From: Flavobacterium sp. CECT 9288
GTDB lineage: Bacteria > Bacteroidota > Bacteroidia > Flavobacteriales > Flavobacteriaceae
Direction of reading: 5' to 3'
DNA: 64,000 bases
Assembly: GCF_918731615.1 (NCBI RefSeq)
Contig: NZ_OU957226.1
Coordinates: 3,039,501-3,103,500, forward strand
The translations under genes were made by a program, and so were the position numbers. This document shows, one piece after another, positions 8,664 to 18,381 of this stretch; within the stretch, counting starts at the first letter, position 1; each line of letters opens with the position of its first letter. A model generated the notes under the pieces. The model searched no databases. It saw only the letters and a program-made list of their open reading frames with translations, and had not been told where the DNA came from.

Positions 8664-11324
8664 TTAATTTATTATTATTTTCTCAACATACTTTAACCCT
8701 TCTCCAGTAATATCAATCATATATATACCGGCGCTTAATTGAGTTAAATCGAATGATTTTTCATTACTAAAAGTAACTTTATCAGCTGTATAAACTAATC
8801 TACCATTGATATCGACCACCTTTACATCAACTTGTCCATTATAATTATTGATTCTTACTGTGACATTTCCGGTAGAAGGATTAGGATAAACTCGCATAAC
8901 ATTTTCATCCTCAATATCTAATGTACTTAATGTACAATTAGCACCCGCCGGTGGAACTGTAAAATCTTCTCTTTGGTCATTTCCAATATTTCTATCTCCT
9001 CCTGATGCATTAGCTCCTAATCCTCTGGCAGCAAATACCTCCCAGATCATGCAAAAATCTTTACCTCCTGTCAGAGCTTGGTCAGCAGCAATTATTGCAT
9101 CTCTTGCATCTACAAATGTTGGACTACAAGGTTGCAACTTTATACCATCTAAAACGATACGCATCAACTTATTATTTCCTCCAGTACCAGAATACTTATT
9201 GTCATCATAGCCATATTTAGCGATGTAAGCCCACGTTAAATCCCATAACATTGTAGCCCATACTGAACCTACACCATGAACAGAAGTTTGCTCAATTCCA
9301 TTTGCATCTACAGACTGAAAGAAATTAGTAGATGTATAAGTCATAGGGTTGGTATCTTTATCAGTAGAATAAGGGTAACTTCTAATACCCACTCCATTAT
9401 TGGGTTGAGAAGAAACAAAAGTACCAATCCCTCTATTAGCTGCACCAACATCCCCGGGCTTTAATTGCATCATTAAAGCAAACCAGTCAGACCAACCCTC
9501 GCCCATTTGATCTTTATTTTGAAGGCAACTTGAATTATTTCTACCTCCTGCCAATCGAGTAGAAATACCATGCCCATATTCGTGTGCAATAATGCCGTTA
9601 TCAAAATCACCATCTGAATTTACAAATGGCTCAGATTGGGATTGAATTTTTACATTTACTGTTCCTGTACTCATCTCAGCCAATAATATATCCCCATTTG
9701 AACTACTTATACTGATGGCCGGAATTGTTATGGAATCATCTGCACCTGACATTGAAATTTCAGCATCATCATTATTGATAACAATTACAGCAATAGCGCC
9801 AGCATTTTGCGCTGCTTTGACCTTTACTGCAAAATTACAATTTCCACGTTTAACTACTACAATTTTTCCATTTAATGCACTTCTATTTAAAGGGGCTGAA
9901 CAAGCTTGAGATGTACCACCAGAGTTATCTAAATATAACACTAAATCCGATTGCAAAAATTCAGGGAAAACAGGTAATGCAACCCGTCCAGGGTTAAAAG
10001 AATTTTGAGTTGCTATGTAACTTCCAGCAATACTTTCAGGAGAAGTTACTATTAATGGTTTTATAACTGGACCTCTATTCCATAAAAACATTTGCATCCT
10101 AGGTCTAGTGCCATCAACAGGAGTAGAAAAATTTGCATTATTTAAACTCATTGGTGTTGCCAATGAACCGTCCTGAGCCTCAGCATTTACATAATCACTT
10201 GCTGAGCCTCCACGATCATAATTACTTTCTTGAAAATTACCACTTGGTTCATTAAATCCATATTGGTACCATACGTCATGCATGATGTTATTCATGTAAA
10301 ACAAATTAGTGGTAGCTGCATCAATGTAAATATTAGCGTTAATATTCGTTCCAGCATATGGAAAATCAAAAAATAAAGACGGTCCTCCATCAGGACTTAG
10401 ACCTGTATCTTGATTTGTAGCGGAAACATCATCTTTGGCCCAAACATTATTTCCCCTTGTAATGGTATATTCAGGACCAACTGCCCCATCAGTGTCATGC
10501 CATCCAAATGGCGAGGCAATGTTGTTCGCAGGATTTGTAATCAATTGAAATGCTCCATGACTTGGACTTTCAATATTATAGGGTATCACCCTGTAAGAAC
10601 CACCTGAAAATGAAGGTATCGTAGGAGAATATAATTGCAATGGTAATTTTTCCGTTTTGGACAAAATAGTATTATATTCAGTTTTAGAAACTAACTCTTT
10701 ATGAAAATTACAAGAAATAACCAAATTATTTTTTTCTAATAATTTACCATTTAATGCATCTATCCTAACGCTCCATAAATGATCATGGGTACTTGTATGA
10801 ATATTAAAATCCCAAGCTAACTTTAAGTTTCCAACTTTATCCTGATGGTATACTAAGTTTGCTGTAACAGGTTCTGACACCCCAATACCATTGCTTAAAG
10901 TATACTTATTTACAGAAGTTCTTTCTAAAATGTTGATTTTATCTTTAGCCAATATTCCCAATTGAAAATAAGCTTTGTCTAGTGCATCAGAAACTTGTAG
11001 TTTAGGCGATGTAGCATTAACTTTTCTGGCTACATTTTCAACAATCCTACTTTTAACATCGATCACTTGCTTGTCTTTAATTGAAAAATTAGAAACAGCA
11101 CGAAATATTTCAATTCCGTTGTAACGCTGCACCACATAACAATTCTCTATTCCAGAAGTTGTAGTACCTCCTTCACTTTGAATGGCCCAGTCATTAAAAT
11201 CTGCATTAGACAAAGTTGTTCGAGAGGCGGGATTTTTTAAGTAATTTTGAATTATTTGGTTGTTTGATTGTGAAAAACCAACAAAAGACACCAAACATAT
11301 TAAATAAAGTAAATTTTTTTTCAT
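8664..11324 (-). CDS. T9SS-secreted M36 (fungalysin-type) metallopeptidase
   Basis: A secreted zinc endopeptidase of 886 residues. In order it has a signal peptide, an FTP-like propeptide region (about residues 25-200), the M36 catalytic domain with HEYGH (His581, Glu582, His585), and a PA (protease-associated) insert near residues 470-545. The final 75 residues form a type A T9SS sorting domain (VYPNPSTGNV ... LSAGIYMIDI ... EKIIIN), which is removed on export across the outer membrane. The catalytic His-Glu pair and the downstream Glu-rich segment are intact, so it should be active. It likely degrades external protein for nutrition. It stands alone, with a long gap and no operon partner. 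Confidence 0.93.
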   Translation of the reverse strand: MKKNLLYLICLVSFVGFSQSNNQIIQNYLKNPASRTTLSNADFNDWAIQSEGGTTTSGIENCYVVQRYNGIEIFRAVSNFSIKDKQVIDVKSRIVENVARKVNATSPKLQVSDALDKAYFQLGILAKDKINILERTSVNKYTLSNGIGVSEPVTANLVYHQDKVGNLKLAWDFNIHTSTHDHLWSVRIDALNGKLLEKNNLVISCNFHKELVSKTEYNTILSKTEKLPLQLYSPTIPSFSGGSYRVIPYNIESPSHGAFQLITNPANNIASPFGWHDTDGAVGPEYTITRGNNVWAKDDVSATNQDTGLSPDGGPSLFFDFPYAGTNINANIYIDAATTNLFYMNNIMHDVWYQYGFNEPSGNFQESNYDRGGSASDYVNAEAQDGSLATPMSLNNANFSTPVDGTRPRMQMFLWNRGPVIKPLIVTSPESIAGSYIATQNSFNPGRVALPVFPEFLQSDLVLYLDNSGGTSQACSAPLNRSALNGKIVVVKRGNCNFAVKVKAAQNAGAIAVIVINNDDAEISMSGADDSITIPAISISSSNGDILLAEMSTGTVNVKIQSQSEPFVNSDGDFDNGIIAHEYGHGISTRLAGGRNNSSCLQNKDQMGEGWSDWFALMMQLKPGDVGAANRGIGTFVSSQPNNGVGIRSYPYSTDKDTNPMTYTSTNFFQSVDANGIEQTSVHGVGSVWATMLWDLTWAYIAKYGYDDNKYSGTGGNNKLMRIVLDGIKLQPCSPTFVDARDAIIAADQALTGGKDFCMIWEVFAARGLGANASGGDRNIGNDQREDFTVPPAGANCTLSTLDIEDENVMRVYPNPSTGNVTVRINNYNGQVDVKVVDINGRLVYTADKVTFSNEKSFDLTQLSAGIYMIDITGEGLKYVEKIIIN

Positions 11325-11405
11325 AAAATCACGTAATTAGTTATAAATGCAAAACTAAATATTATAATTTAAATTTCAACAATTAAACCCTTTATTCTTT
11401 GAATT

Positions 11406-12752
11406 TTAACTTTTAGCAGCGGTTATTGTTTTATAGAACAACAATGCATTACCATCAGTTAACAAGGAAATAAAATGACAAATATGCAACAAACGACCGT
11501 ATAAATTGTCTTTTTCTAATTGATGCTTTTCTGGCAACATTTTTAAAATTAAGGTATCATAATTAGAGGCTACACCATTATAATTATTATCAAATGCGGT
11601 AATAAATTTATCCAATAAGGTTTGTATAATTTGATAGCCTACAATTTCTTTTTCGATCACTTCACGACTTTGATAGATTTTCTCGACACTGATCTTGATA
11701 ATATCATCCATCTGAGCTTTGTACTTGCTTTTATCCATTAAGGCATAAGGAAAATTTCCTTGCAAAATGAGCTCTTCGTTTTCAATAAAAACTTTTACGG
11801 CATCGCTGATTAAACTGCCAATAGCTAATGCGCGCAAATAGCTTATTCGGTCTTCTTTAGTTTCAAGTGTTTTGTACTTGGAAGTATCAATACTGTCTTT
11901 TACTAATTTTATAAGGTATTCTAATGCGAAATCCTCCGAAACCAAACCAAGATTCATTCCGTCCTCAAAATCGATAATGGTATAACAAATATCATCAGCA
12001 GCTTCAACGAGATAGGCCAAAGGATGGCGTTCAAAACCAACATCTTCTCCGGATTTATTCGGAATCAAACCCATGTCATGTGCTACTTCTTGAAAAAAAG
12101 CTTTGTCAGTTTGAAAAAAACCATATTTTTTATCAGCGATATTTTTGGTTGGTTTTTTAGGCAAACTCTCTTTGGGATATTTCATAAAAGCACCAAGAGT
12201 AGCATACGAAATCCGAAGTCCTCCTTCTATTCCTGGTCTGCTTGCTGTAAGTACCGAAAAACCATTAGCATTACCTTCAAAATCTATTAAATCTTGCCAC
12301 TCTTTTGCAGTAAGTTGATCTTTGTATTTTTGTCCGTTTCCTATCGAAAAATATTCTCCAATGGCTTTTTCACCCGAATGTCCAAAAGGCGGATTCCCAA
12401 TATCATGCGCCAATGAAGCTGCAGCCACAATTGCCCCAAAATCATTCATGTGATAACCGTGTACTTCTTTTAAATGCGGGTATTTTGCGATGATTTTTTT
12501 TCCTACCAAACGACCCAAAGAACGCCCAACAACGGATACTTCCAGACTATGTGTTAATCTGGTATGCACAAAATCAGTTTTGGATAATGGAATAACTTGT
12601 GTTTTATCTTGTAAACTTCTGAACGCCGAAGAAAAAATGATTCGATCATAATCTACTTCAAAACCCAAACGGGTATCGTCTTGTTCTACACGCAATCGTT
12701 TGCCTTTGTCGCCTTGACGTTTAAGTGATAAAAGTTGTTCCCAGTTCATCAT
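11406..12752 (-). CDS. dgt: Deoxyguanosinetriphosphate triphosphohydrolase (dGTPase)
   Basis: A cytoplasmic HD-domain hydrolase of 448 residues that cleaves dGTP to deoxyguanosine and triphosphate, helping to balance dNTP pools. The metal-binding HD signature is complete: His68 in RLTHSLEV, His116-Asp117 in LAHDIGNPPFGHSGE, and a downstream Asp in AADDICYTIID. Length fits the dgt family. Two adjacent Met codons make the start ambiguous by one residue. It lies downstream of an RDD membrane-protein gene but is separated from it by a terminator. Ribonucleotide reductase is encoded nearby on the same strand, in keeping with a dNTP role. Confidence 0.92.
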   Translation of the reverse strand: MMNWEQLLSLKRQGDKGKRLRVEQDDTRLGFEVDYDRIIFSSAFRSLQDKTQVIPLSKTDFVHTRLTHSLEVSVVGRSLGRLVGKKIIAKYPHLKEVHGYHMNDFGAIVAAASLAHDIGNPPFGHSGEKAIGEYFSIGNGQKYKDQLTAKEWQDLIDFEGNANGFSVLTASRPGIEGGLRISYATLGAFMKYPKESLPKKPTKNIADKKYGFFQTDKAFFQEVAHDMGLIPNKSGEDVGFERHPLAYLVEAADDICYTIIDFEDGMNLGLVSEDFALEYLIKLVKDSIDTSKYKTLETKEDRISYLRALAIGSLISDAVKVFIENEELILQGNFPYALMDKSKYKAQMDDIIKISVEKIYQSREVIEKEIVGYQIIQTLLDKFITAFDNNYNGVASNYDTLILKMLPEKHQLEKDNLYGRLLHICHFISLLTDGNALLFYKTITAAKS

Positions 12753-12812
12753 TGCTAATCTAATTTTCTAGTTTTAAAGGAGCGAATATAAAGAAAAAGA
12801 ACCCAGCAGAAA

Positions 12813-12842
12813 CAAAAAAAGCGGTCTAAAATGACCGCTTAT
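12813..12842 (-). terminator. Terminator after the RDD gene
   Basis: Stem AAGCGGTC/GACCGCTT with, on the minus strand, a following run of seven T. It separates the RDD gene from dgt. Confidence 0.8.
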
Positions 12843-12867
12843 AGGAACCAAAAACAAGATTAGCCGT

Positions 12868-13335
12868 TTACAATCTCGCTTTTGCTAAAAATTCATGCTT
12901 ATTGACCACATAGCTTACTGATAATGTATCATGCCAACCTCTTGAATTGTTGTTTAAAAAGGAAACTATCTCAATAGGAATGAATCGTACTAAGGTTCTA
13001 ATGAGTATACTTTTTAGGTTTGGTTTGCTGCCATTAGGTTTTACAACTAGCGTTTTAGTGAAGTATTTCCCAAAAGTTCTAGACAAATAAAACTCCATAA
13101 TGAAATAGTAAAAAAACATCACTATCATCCCAAACAAGGCGTTTTCTGTGGGTGATAAATTGATAATCCAATCTGCTACTTTATAATTCTCTGTTATAAC
13201 TCCTATCCCGTTAATGAGTACTCCAATTCCGATAGTGAACAAATAAACAATAAACAAATCAATGAGCAGGTTAAAAAATCGCTTGGTTTTAGAAGCTAAT
13301 AAATCCGCCGAAATAGTTAATGCTGTAGTTTCCAT
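12868..13335 (-). CDS. RDD family integral membrane protein
   Basis: A 155-residue membrane protein with the RDD-type layout. After a short polar N-terminus comes KRFFNLLIDLFIVYLF, in which Arg and Asp lie in the first membrane helix. A second helix follows near residues 78-100, then FGKYFTKTLVV and an amphipathic C-terminal segment. RDD proteins have been linked to ion (Na+/H+) transport and osmotic stress in a few cases, but no specific job can be read here. It is a single gene preceded by the repeat-containing gap 13336-13713. Confidence 0.75.
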   Translation of the reverse strand: METTALTISADLLASKTKRFFNLLIDLFIVYLFTIGIGVLINGIGVITENYKVADWIINLSPTENALFGMIVMFFYYFIMEFYLSRTFGKYFTKTLVVKPNGSKPNLKSILIRTLVRFIPIEIVSFLNNNSRGWHDTLSVSYVVNKHEFLAKARL

Positions 13336-13572
13336 TGTAGTTTTTTTAAAGGGTGGTTTGCTACATTGTAGAGTAAAGTAGCAGTCTTGCAGTTATTTGC
13401 ATCTTCAATACATACAAAGATACACCCACATACGCCTCCTAGAGTTACACTATTTAGGGAGAGTGTTTCGAAATTCTCACTTTAAGGCTCTAAAACGAAC
13501 CCTCTCAAGTTAGTGCAACTCAGTATACATATCACTGAAACTAGCAAATATCTTTTCAAGATGCTTAATTCG

Positions 13573-13650
13573 TAGCCCTGATAGCAGTGGAAATCCTTAT
13601 AAGCCGGGGTTCGGCGTATAAGATTGTAACGAATAGCAGGAAATAGCTCC
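13573..13650 (-). repeat. Intergenic hairpin element, copy B
   Basis: A 78-bp copy on the minus strand, close to copy A along most of its length (shared GCTATTCGTTACAATCTTAT and AAGGATTTCCACTGCTATC). Its central hairpin (GCCG/CGGC) differs from that of copy A. It begins right after the T-run of the nrdA terminator and runs in the same direction as nrdA. Confidence 0.8.
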
Positions 13651-13651
13651 T

Positions 13652-13686
13652 AAAAAAAACAGCTACCAAAAATGATAGCTGTTTTT
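13652..13686. terminator. nrdA terminator
   Basis: Hairpin AACAGCTA ... TAGCTGTT with A/T runs on both sides, 28 bases past the nrdA stop. On the minus strand its T-run leads straight into hairpin element copy B. Confidence 0.8.
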
Positions 13687-13713
13687 ATAAATATTAAATA
13701 CTCTTTTTTTTAT

Positions 13714-16134
13714 TTACGATCCACACATTTCACAATCTTCTGGACCAGCATTTTTGGCTAGTTCGATCATGGCTCTGTATTCAGCTGCTGTCATTTCTAC
13801 AGGTTCAGCTACAACCGGAATTGCAATGGGTTGTTCTTTAATAACAATAGGCTCTGCTTTTTTATCGTTGTTTAATGTAAATTTAATTGCATCAACGGCA
13901 GCTTTTGTTCTTAAATAATACATTCCGGTTTTAAGACCTGATTGCCAAGCGTAAAAGTGCATGGAAGTTAATTTAGCATAATTAGCATTTTGCATGAACA
14001 AGTTCAACGATTGCGACTGATCTACAAAATACCCGCGCTGGCGAGACATGTCAATGATATCCTTCATAGACATTTCCCAAACAGTTTTGTAAAGATCTTT
14101 CAAATCCTGAGGGATATCAAGCGCTTGTACCGATCCGTTATTACGCATTAACTCTTGCTTCAAGTTTTCGTTCCACAAGCCACGCTCTACAAGATCGTGA
14201 AGCAAGTGTTTGTTTACCACGATAAACTCACCCGAAAGTACACGTCTGGTATAAATATTTGAAGTGTACGGCTCGAATGCTTCGTTGTTCCCCAAAATTT
14301 GAGAAGTAGATGCGGTAGGCATTGGCGCCACCAATAAAGAGTTACGAACACCGTGCTCCATTACTTCTTTGCGAAGCGACGACCAGTCCCAACGACCTGA
14401 TAAATCAGCATCGGTTAATCCCCATAAATTGTATTGGAATTCCCCTTGTGAAATTGGCGATCCAGCAAAACTTGAATACGGTCCTTCTTCTTTAGCCATT
14501 TCCATCGATGCTGTTACGGCTGCAAAGTACATGGTTTCAAAAATTTCTTGATTCAGTTTTTTAGCTTCGTCACTTGTAAACGGCAAACGCAGCATGATAA
14601 ATGCATCTGCAAGTCCTTGCACACCAAGACCAATTGGACGGTGGCGTTTATTAGAGTTTTCTCCTTCTTTAACCGGATAATAATTTCTATCAATTACTTT
14701 ATTTAGGTTGCGCGTTACACGCTTAGTTACCGTATAAAACAAATCGTGATTGAACGCTCCGTTTTCAACAAACATTGGCAATGACAACGAAGCCAAGTTA
14801 CATACAGCAATTTCATCTTTTGAAGTAAACTCCATAATCTCAGTACACAAATTCGACGAGCGAATAGTACCTAGATTTTTTTGGTTCGATTTGCGGTTGG
14901 CTGCATCTTTGTACAACATGTAAGGTGTTCCAGTCTCAATTTGAGACTCTAGGATTTTCTCCCACAATTCATGCGCTTTGATGGTTTTTCTACCTTTACC
15001 TGCTTTTTCATAATCAGTGTACATTTTTTCAAACTCTTCTCCATGCACATCATACAAGCCAGGACATTCGTTAGGACACATTAAAGTCCACAATCCATCT
15101 TCTTGCACACGTTTCATGAATAAATCCGAAGTCCACATCGCAAAAAACAAATCTCTTGCACGCATTTCTTCTTTTCCTGTATTCTTTTTCAAGTCAAGGA
15201 AATCAAAGATATCAGCATGCCAAGTTTCTATGTAAATGGCAAAACTTCCTTTACGTTTTCCACCACCTTGATCTACATAACGCGCCGTATCATTGAACAC
15301 ACGCAACATCGGAACAATTCCGTTTGATGTTCCGTTTGTTCCACGAATATACGATCCTGTAGCTCTCACGTTGTGAATTGATAATCCAATTCCTCCTGCT
15401 GATTGCGAGATTTTAGCTGTTTGTTTCAACGTATCGTAAATCCCATCAATACTGTCATCTTGCATCGCCAATAGGAAACAACTTGACATCTGAGGTTTTG
15501 GCGTACCGGCATTAAATAAGGTAGGCGTAGCATGGGTAAAGAATTTTTTCGACATCAAGTCGTACGTTTCAATAACCGATTTCAAATCACCTAAGTGAAT
15601 CCCCACAGATACACGCATCAACATGTGCTGCGGACGCTCTACAATTTTACCGTTTATTTTAAGCAAATACGATCTTTCTAGCGTTTTAAAACCAAAATAA
15701 TCGTAGTTGAAATCTCTATTGTATATAATGTGTGAGTCTAAAAACTCAGCGTTATCCATAATCACTTTGTGTACTTCCTCAGATAACAAAGGAGCGTACT
15801 GACCGTTTCTAGGGTTCACATAATTGAACATGTCATTCATCGTTTCTGAGAACGATTTTTTAGTGTTCTTGTGCAAATTCGAAATTGCAATACGGGCAGC
15901 CAATTGTGCATAATCCGGGTGTGCAATGGTCATTGAGGCAGCTGTTTCAGCCGCAAGATTATCCAATTCTGAGGTAGTAACCCCATCATAAAGTCCTTCA
16001 ATAACACGCATCGCCACTTTTACAGCGTCTACTAAATCATTCAAACCATAGCATAGTTTTTTAATTCTATCAGTGATTTTGTCAAACATTACAGGCTCTT
16101 TGTGCCCGTCTCTTTTTACTACATACATACGCAA
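13714..16134 (-). CDS. nrdA: Ribonucleoside-diphosphate reductase, alpha (large) subunit
   Basis: Catalytic subunit of class I ribonucleotide reductase, which makes deoxyribonucleotides together with NrdB. The 806-residue protein has an N-terminal ATP-cone (about residues 1-90) for allosteric control, then the ten-stranded barrel. The barrel includes the active-site Cys in MSSCFLLAM, and the region with [11 protein letters not shown] carries a second active-site Cys. The redox-active tail ends in CEMC (Cys801, Cys804), which receives electrons from thioredoxin or glutaredoxin. A linker of about 40 residues rich in Val, Pro and Glu precedes the tail. It lies downstream of nrdB on the same strand, across a 253-bp gap. 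Confidence 0.97.
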   Translation of the reverse strand: MRMYVVKRDGHKEPVMFDKITDRIKKLCYGLNDLVDAVKVAMRVIEGLYDGVTTSELDNLAAETAASMTIAHPDYAQLAARIAISNLHKNTKKSFSETMNDMFNYVNPRNGQYAPLLSEEVHKVIMDNAEFLDSHIIYNRDFNYDYFGFKTLERSYLLKINGKIVERPQHMLMRVSVGIHLGDLKSVIETYDLMSKKFFTHATPTLFNAGTPKPQMSSCFLLAMQDDSIDGIYDTLKQTAKISQSAGGIGLSIHNVRATGSYIRGTNGTSNGIVPMLRVFNDTARYVDQGGGKRKGSFAIYIETWHADIFDFLDLKKNTGKEEMRARDLFFAMWTSDLFMKRVQEDGLWTLMCPNECPGLYDVHGEEFEKMYTDYEKAGKGRKTIKAHELWEKILESQIETGTPYMLYKDAANRKSNQKNLGTIRSSNLCTEIMEFTSKDEIAVCNLASLSLPMFVENGAFNHDLFYTVTKRVTRNLNKVIDRNYYPVKEGENSNKRHRPIGLGVQGLADAFIMLRLPFTSDEAKKLNQEIFETMYFAAVTASMEMAKEEGPYSSFAGSPISQGEFQYNLWGLTDADLSGRWDWSSLRKEVMEHGVRNSLLVAPMPTASTSQILGNNEAFEPYTSNIYTRRVLSGEFIVVNKHLLHDLVERGLWNENLKQELMRNNGSVQALDIPQDLKDLYKTVWEMSMKDIIDMSRQRGYFVDQSQSLNLFMQNANYAKLTSMHFYAWQSGLKTGMYYLRTKAAVDAIKFTLNNDKKAEPIVIKEQPIAIPVVAEPVEMTAAEYRAMIELAKNAGPEDCEMCGS

Positions 16135-16185
16135 AGTGGTTTTAAAAAACAGAAAATCCCTTCTCTGTTTTAAGTTATTTGTTGA

Positions 16186-16281
16186 TTATTTCGCAGCATA
16201 ACCACCACAACTCTTGTGGCAGCAACTACTATTGATGGTTACTGATTTAGAATAAAGTTCAGTTTCTTTATTTTCGGGAGC
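16186..16281 (-). pseudogene. Cysteine-rich mini-ORF without a start, between nrdB and nrdA
   Basis: An open frame of about 31 codons ends at TAA 16188-16186 and reads ...SKSVTINSSCCHKSCGGYAAK. The Cys and Gly clustering, and a codon pattern like that of a real gene, suggest a small protein. It has no ATG, GTG or TTG. Its upstream end coincides with the border of hairpin element copy C (16277). The simplest reading is a small gene whose start was displaced by that element. It may equally be a chance frame, and I do not recognise the family. Confidence 0.35.
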
Positions 16282-16359
16282 TTATCCCGCTGTCATTCCA
16301 ATCTTTTTAGTCCTGAGAAAAATCAGGACTAAAAAGGATTTTCCCTTCCATCGGGGCTA
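16277..16359 (+). repeat. Intergenic hairpin element, copy C
   Basis: An 83-bp divergent copy with the same ends (GGAGCT ... GGGCTA) and the same inner CAATCTT/AAGGATTT frame. The central hairpin is entirely different, a 14-bp stem (TTTTTAGTCCTGA and its complement). It lies between nrdB and nrdA, opposite to their direction. Confidence 0.75.
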
Positions 16360-16387
16360 GGAAGGTAGTAGGTATATTCAAAACCGA

Positions 16388-17365
16388 TTAAAAATCAGCG
16401 TCGAAGGTAATTTTTTGTGCTTCTTCATCGGTGTTCATCACACCTGCTTTTTGGTATTCAGCTACTTTTTTCTCGAAGAAGTTGGTTTTTCCTTGCAATG
16501 AAATCATGTCCATAAAATCAAAAGGATTAGCCGTATTGTATTCTCTGTCACAACCTAATTCTACTAACAAACGATCTGCAACAAACTCCAAATACTGTGT
16601 CATCAATCCTGCATTCATTCCAATTAAAGATACTGGCAAGGACTCGGTGATGAACTCTCTTTCAATGTTCAAAGCATCCACAATAATTTCTCTAATTCTA
16701 TCTTTTGGTACTTTGTTAACCAAGTGGTGGTTGTGCAAGTGAACCGCAAAATCACAGTGAACTCCTTCGTCACGAGAAATCAATTCGTTTGAAAAAGTAA
16801 GTCCTGGCATTAAGCCACGTTTTTTCAACCAGTAGATAGAACAAAATGCTCCTGAGAAAAAGATTCCTTCAACAGCTGCAAAAGCAATCAAACGCTCCGC
16901 AAACGAATCTGATTCAATCCATTTCAAAGCCCAGTCTGCTTTTTTCTTAATAGCAGGAAAAACTTCAAGTGCATTGAACAACTCGTCTTTCTCCGCTTCG
17001 TCTTTCACATAAGTATCAATCAATAACGAATAGGTTTCGCTGTGAATGTTTTCCATCATGATTTGAAAGCCATAAAAAAACTTTGCCTCAGCATACTGTA
17101 CCTCATTTACAAAATTTTCTGCTAAATTTTCGTTTACAATCCCATCTGAAGCAGCAAAAAATGCTAAAATATGCTTCACAAAATAACGCTCTTCATCAGA
17201 AAGTTTGTTATTCCAGTCATTTAAATCCTGCGATAAATCAATTTCTTCAGCAGTCCAAAAACTAGCTTCCATTTTCTTGTACCATTCCCAAATATCATGG
17301 TGCTTGATAGGAAAAATTACGAAGCGATTTTTGTTTTCTTGTAAAATAGGTTCCACTTGTGTCAT
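16388..17365 (-). CDS. nrdB: Ribonucleoside-diphosphate reductase, beta (small) subunit
   Basis: Radical-generating subunit of class I ribonucleotide reductase, 325 residues. The diiron ligands are recognisable: Asp43 in EEIDLSQD, then Glu105 and His108 in ENIHSETY, with later ligands in the [11 protein letters not shown] and [15 protein letters not shown] segments. Tyr112 is spaced four residues after His108, as in the E. coli radical tyrosine, which indicates class Ia rather than a tyrosine-less class Ic enzyme. The C-terminus ends in acidic/aromatic residues (ITFDADF), as expected for binding to NrdA. It lies upstream of nrdA; the gap contains hairpin element copy C. Confidence 0.97.
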   Translation of the reverse strand: MTQVEPILQENKNRFVIFPIKHHDIWEWYKKMEASFWTAEEIDLSQDLNDWNNKLSDEERYFVKHILAFFAASDGIVNENLAENFVNEVQYAEAKFFYGFQIMMENIHSETYSLLIDTYVKDEAEKDELFNALEVFPAIKKKADWALKWIESDSFAERLIAFAAVEGIFFSGAFCSIYWLKKRGLMPGLTFSNELISRDEGVHCDFAVHLHNHHLVNKVPKDRIREIIVDALNIEREFITESLPVSLIGMNAGLMTQYLEFVADRLLVELGCDREYNTANPFDFMDMISLQGKTNFFEKKVAEYQKAGVMNTDEEAQKITFDADF

Positions 17366-17545
17366 TGTATTGTTTTATTTTGTTGTGATTTTAACGAAAT
17401 TCTATTCGATCTGGGGAGTACAAAGGTTGTGAAATATTGCTGGATTTAAAAGCCAAACTTATTCACAATCGGCCCTAGTTTTTAACAACGAAAAGAAAAA
17501 TTCTCGTTTATAGCTTTAATTGTAAAAATTTGAAAATCAATAGTT

Positions 17546-17583
17546 TATATTTTACAAAATGGCGTTAGCCACTGTAAAATATA
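17546..17583. other. Nested inverted repeat upstream of nrdB
   Basis: An 11-bp perfect inverted repeat (TATATTTTACA/TGTAAAATATA) encloses a second one, TGGC-gtta-GCCA. It lies 36 bp past the DUF3109 stop and about 180 bp before the nrdB ATG, both on the minus strand. It has no T-run on the minus strand, so it is a weak terminator candidate and may be an operator or structured leader. Confidence 0.5.
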
Positions 17584-17619
17584 GGATTTAAGAAATTGAA
17601 ATTGTGGGGTAGTTTTGTG

Positions 17620-18195
17620 CTATTTTGAATTGTTTAAGTGCTCTTGAGCAACAGTCTCTAGTTCTGCATACCAGTCTTCACCAAACTTGCGTACCAAAGC
17701 TTCTTTGACAAACTTATAAACTGGAACCTCTAACTCTTGTCCTAGTGAACAGGCAGCATCACAAATGTCCCATTTATCATAATTTACAGCTGCAAACTCT
17801 GTAAAATCTTTTACCCGAACTGGATATAAATGACAAGAAACGGGTTTTTTCCAGTCGATTATTCCTTGATTGTAGGCTTGCTCAATCCCACATAATGCAG
17901 TTTTGCCGTCAAAGATGACATAAGCACAATCTTTATTGTCAATAAGTGGTGTTTCCAGTTCACCATCTGTTCCAGTTACCCAAGTTCCCTGCGCTTCAAT
18001 AGCCTCAATACCTTGCTTGCGCAAAAAAGGTTTTACTTTTGGATAAATAGATTCTAGGATTTTTGTTTCTTCCTCACTTAATGGCGCACCAGCGTCACCA
18101 TCTACACAACAAGCTCCCTTGCAGGCAGTTAGATTACAAACAAAATCTTTTTCGAGTAAGTCTTCTGAGACGATGGTTTTTCCTAGTTGAAACAT
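17620..18195 (-). CDS. DUF3109 family cysteine-rich protein
   Basis: A 191-residue soluble protein with the conserved Cys pattern of DUF3109: CNLTACKGACC near the N-terminus, single Cys in DCAYVIF and ALCGIEQ, CHLYPVRV, and CDAACSLG. The pattern resembles the YkgJ-type Zn/Fe-binding Cys cluster, so metal binding is likely. The reaction is unknown. A longer frame opens at 18243, but the added 16 residues are hydrophobic and poorly coding, so the Met at 18195 (MFQLGKTIV) is preferred. It is divergent from the MarC-family gene. Confidence 0.85.
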   Translation of the reverse strand: MFQLGKTIVSEDLLEKDFVCNLTACKGACCVDGDAGAPLSEEETKILESIYPKVKPFLRKQGIEAIEAQGTWVTGTDGELETPLIDNKDCAYVIFDGKTALCGIEQAYNQGIIDWKKPVSCHLYPVRVKDFTEFAAVNYDKWDICDAACSLGQELEVPVYKFVKEALVRKFGEDWYAELETVAQEHLNNSK

Positions 18196-18354
18196 GCTGC
18201 AAAGGTATTCAAAGAAATTTAAAAATGAAGCACTGAAAATCAAAAAAAGAATTTAGCAAAAACGGAAGGCTTGCCTTCTACATTATAAATCAAAATATTT
18301 TTAACTTGACCTTAAAATAATACAAGATTGAACCCGCTAACCATCAAAAATGAA

Positions 18355-18362
18355 TACTTTTG
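18355..18362 (+). promoter_or_regulatory. Bacteroidota -7 promoter box (TACTTTTG) for the MarC-family gene
   Basis: Exact TAnnTTTG match 20 bases before the ATG at 18382, with a TTG at 18328-18330 near the expected -33 position. Confidence 0.6.
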
Positions 18363-18381
18363 TACCATTAAAACCAACATT

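Larger units (their letters stand above)
13336..13713. other. 378-bp gap between nrdA and the RDD gene
   Basis: Holds the nrdA terminator (13652-13686), the intergenic hairpin element copy B (13573-13650), and roughly 240 bp of AT-rich DNA ahead of the RDD gene. No ORF with a credible start was found in it. Confidence 0.6.

Noticed and set aside
16135..16260. Cobalamin riboswitch before nrdA
   Set aside because: The region has a CACAAGAGTTGTG hairpin but no recognisable B12-box; a class Ia enzyme would not need it.
18196..18243. Longer start for the DUF3109 gene
   Set aside because: The extra residues are poorly coding, and homologues begin near the internal Met.
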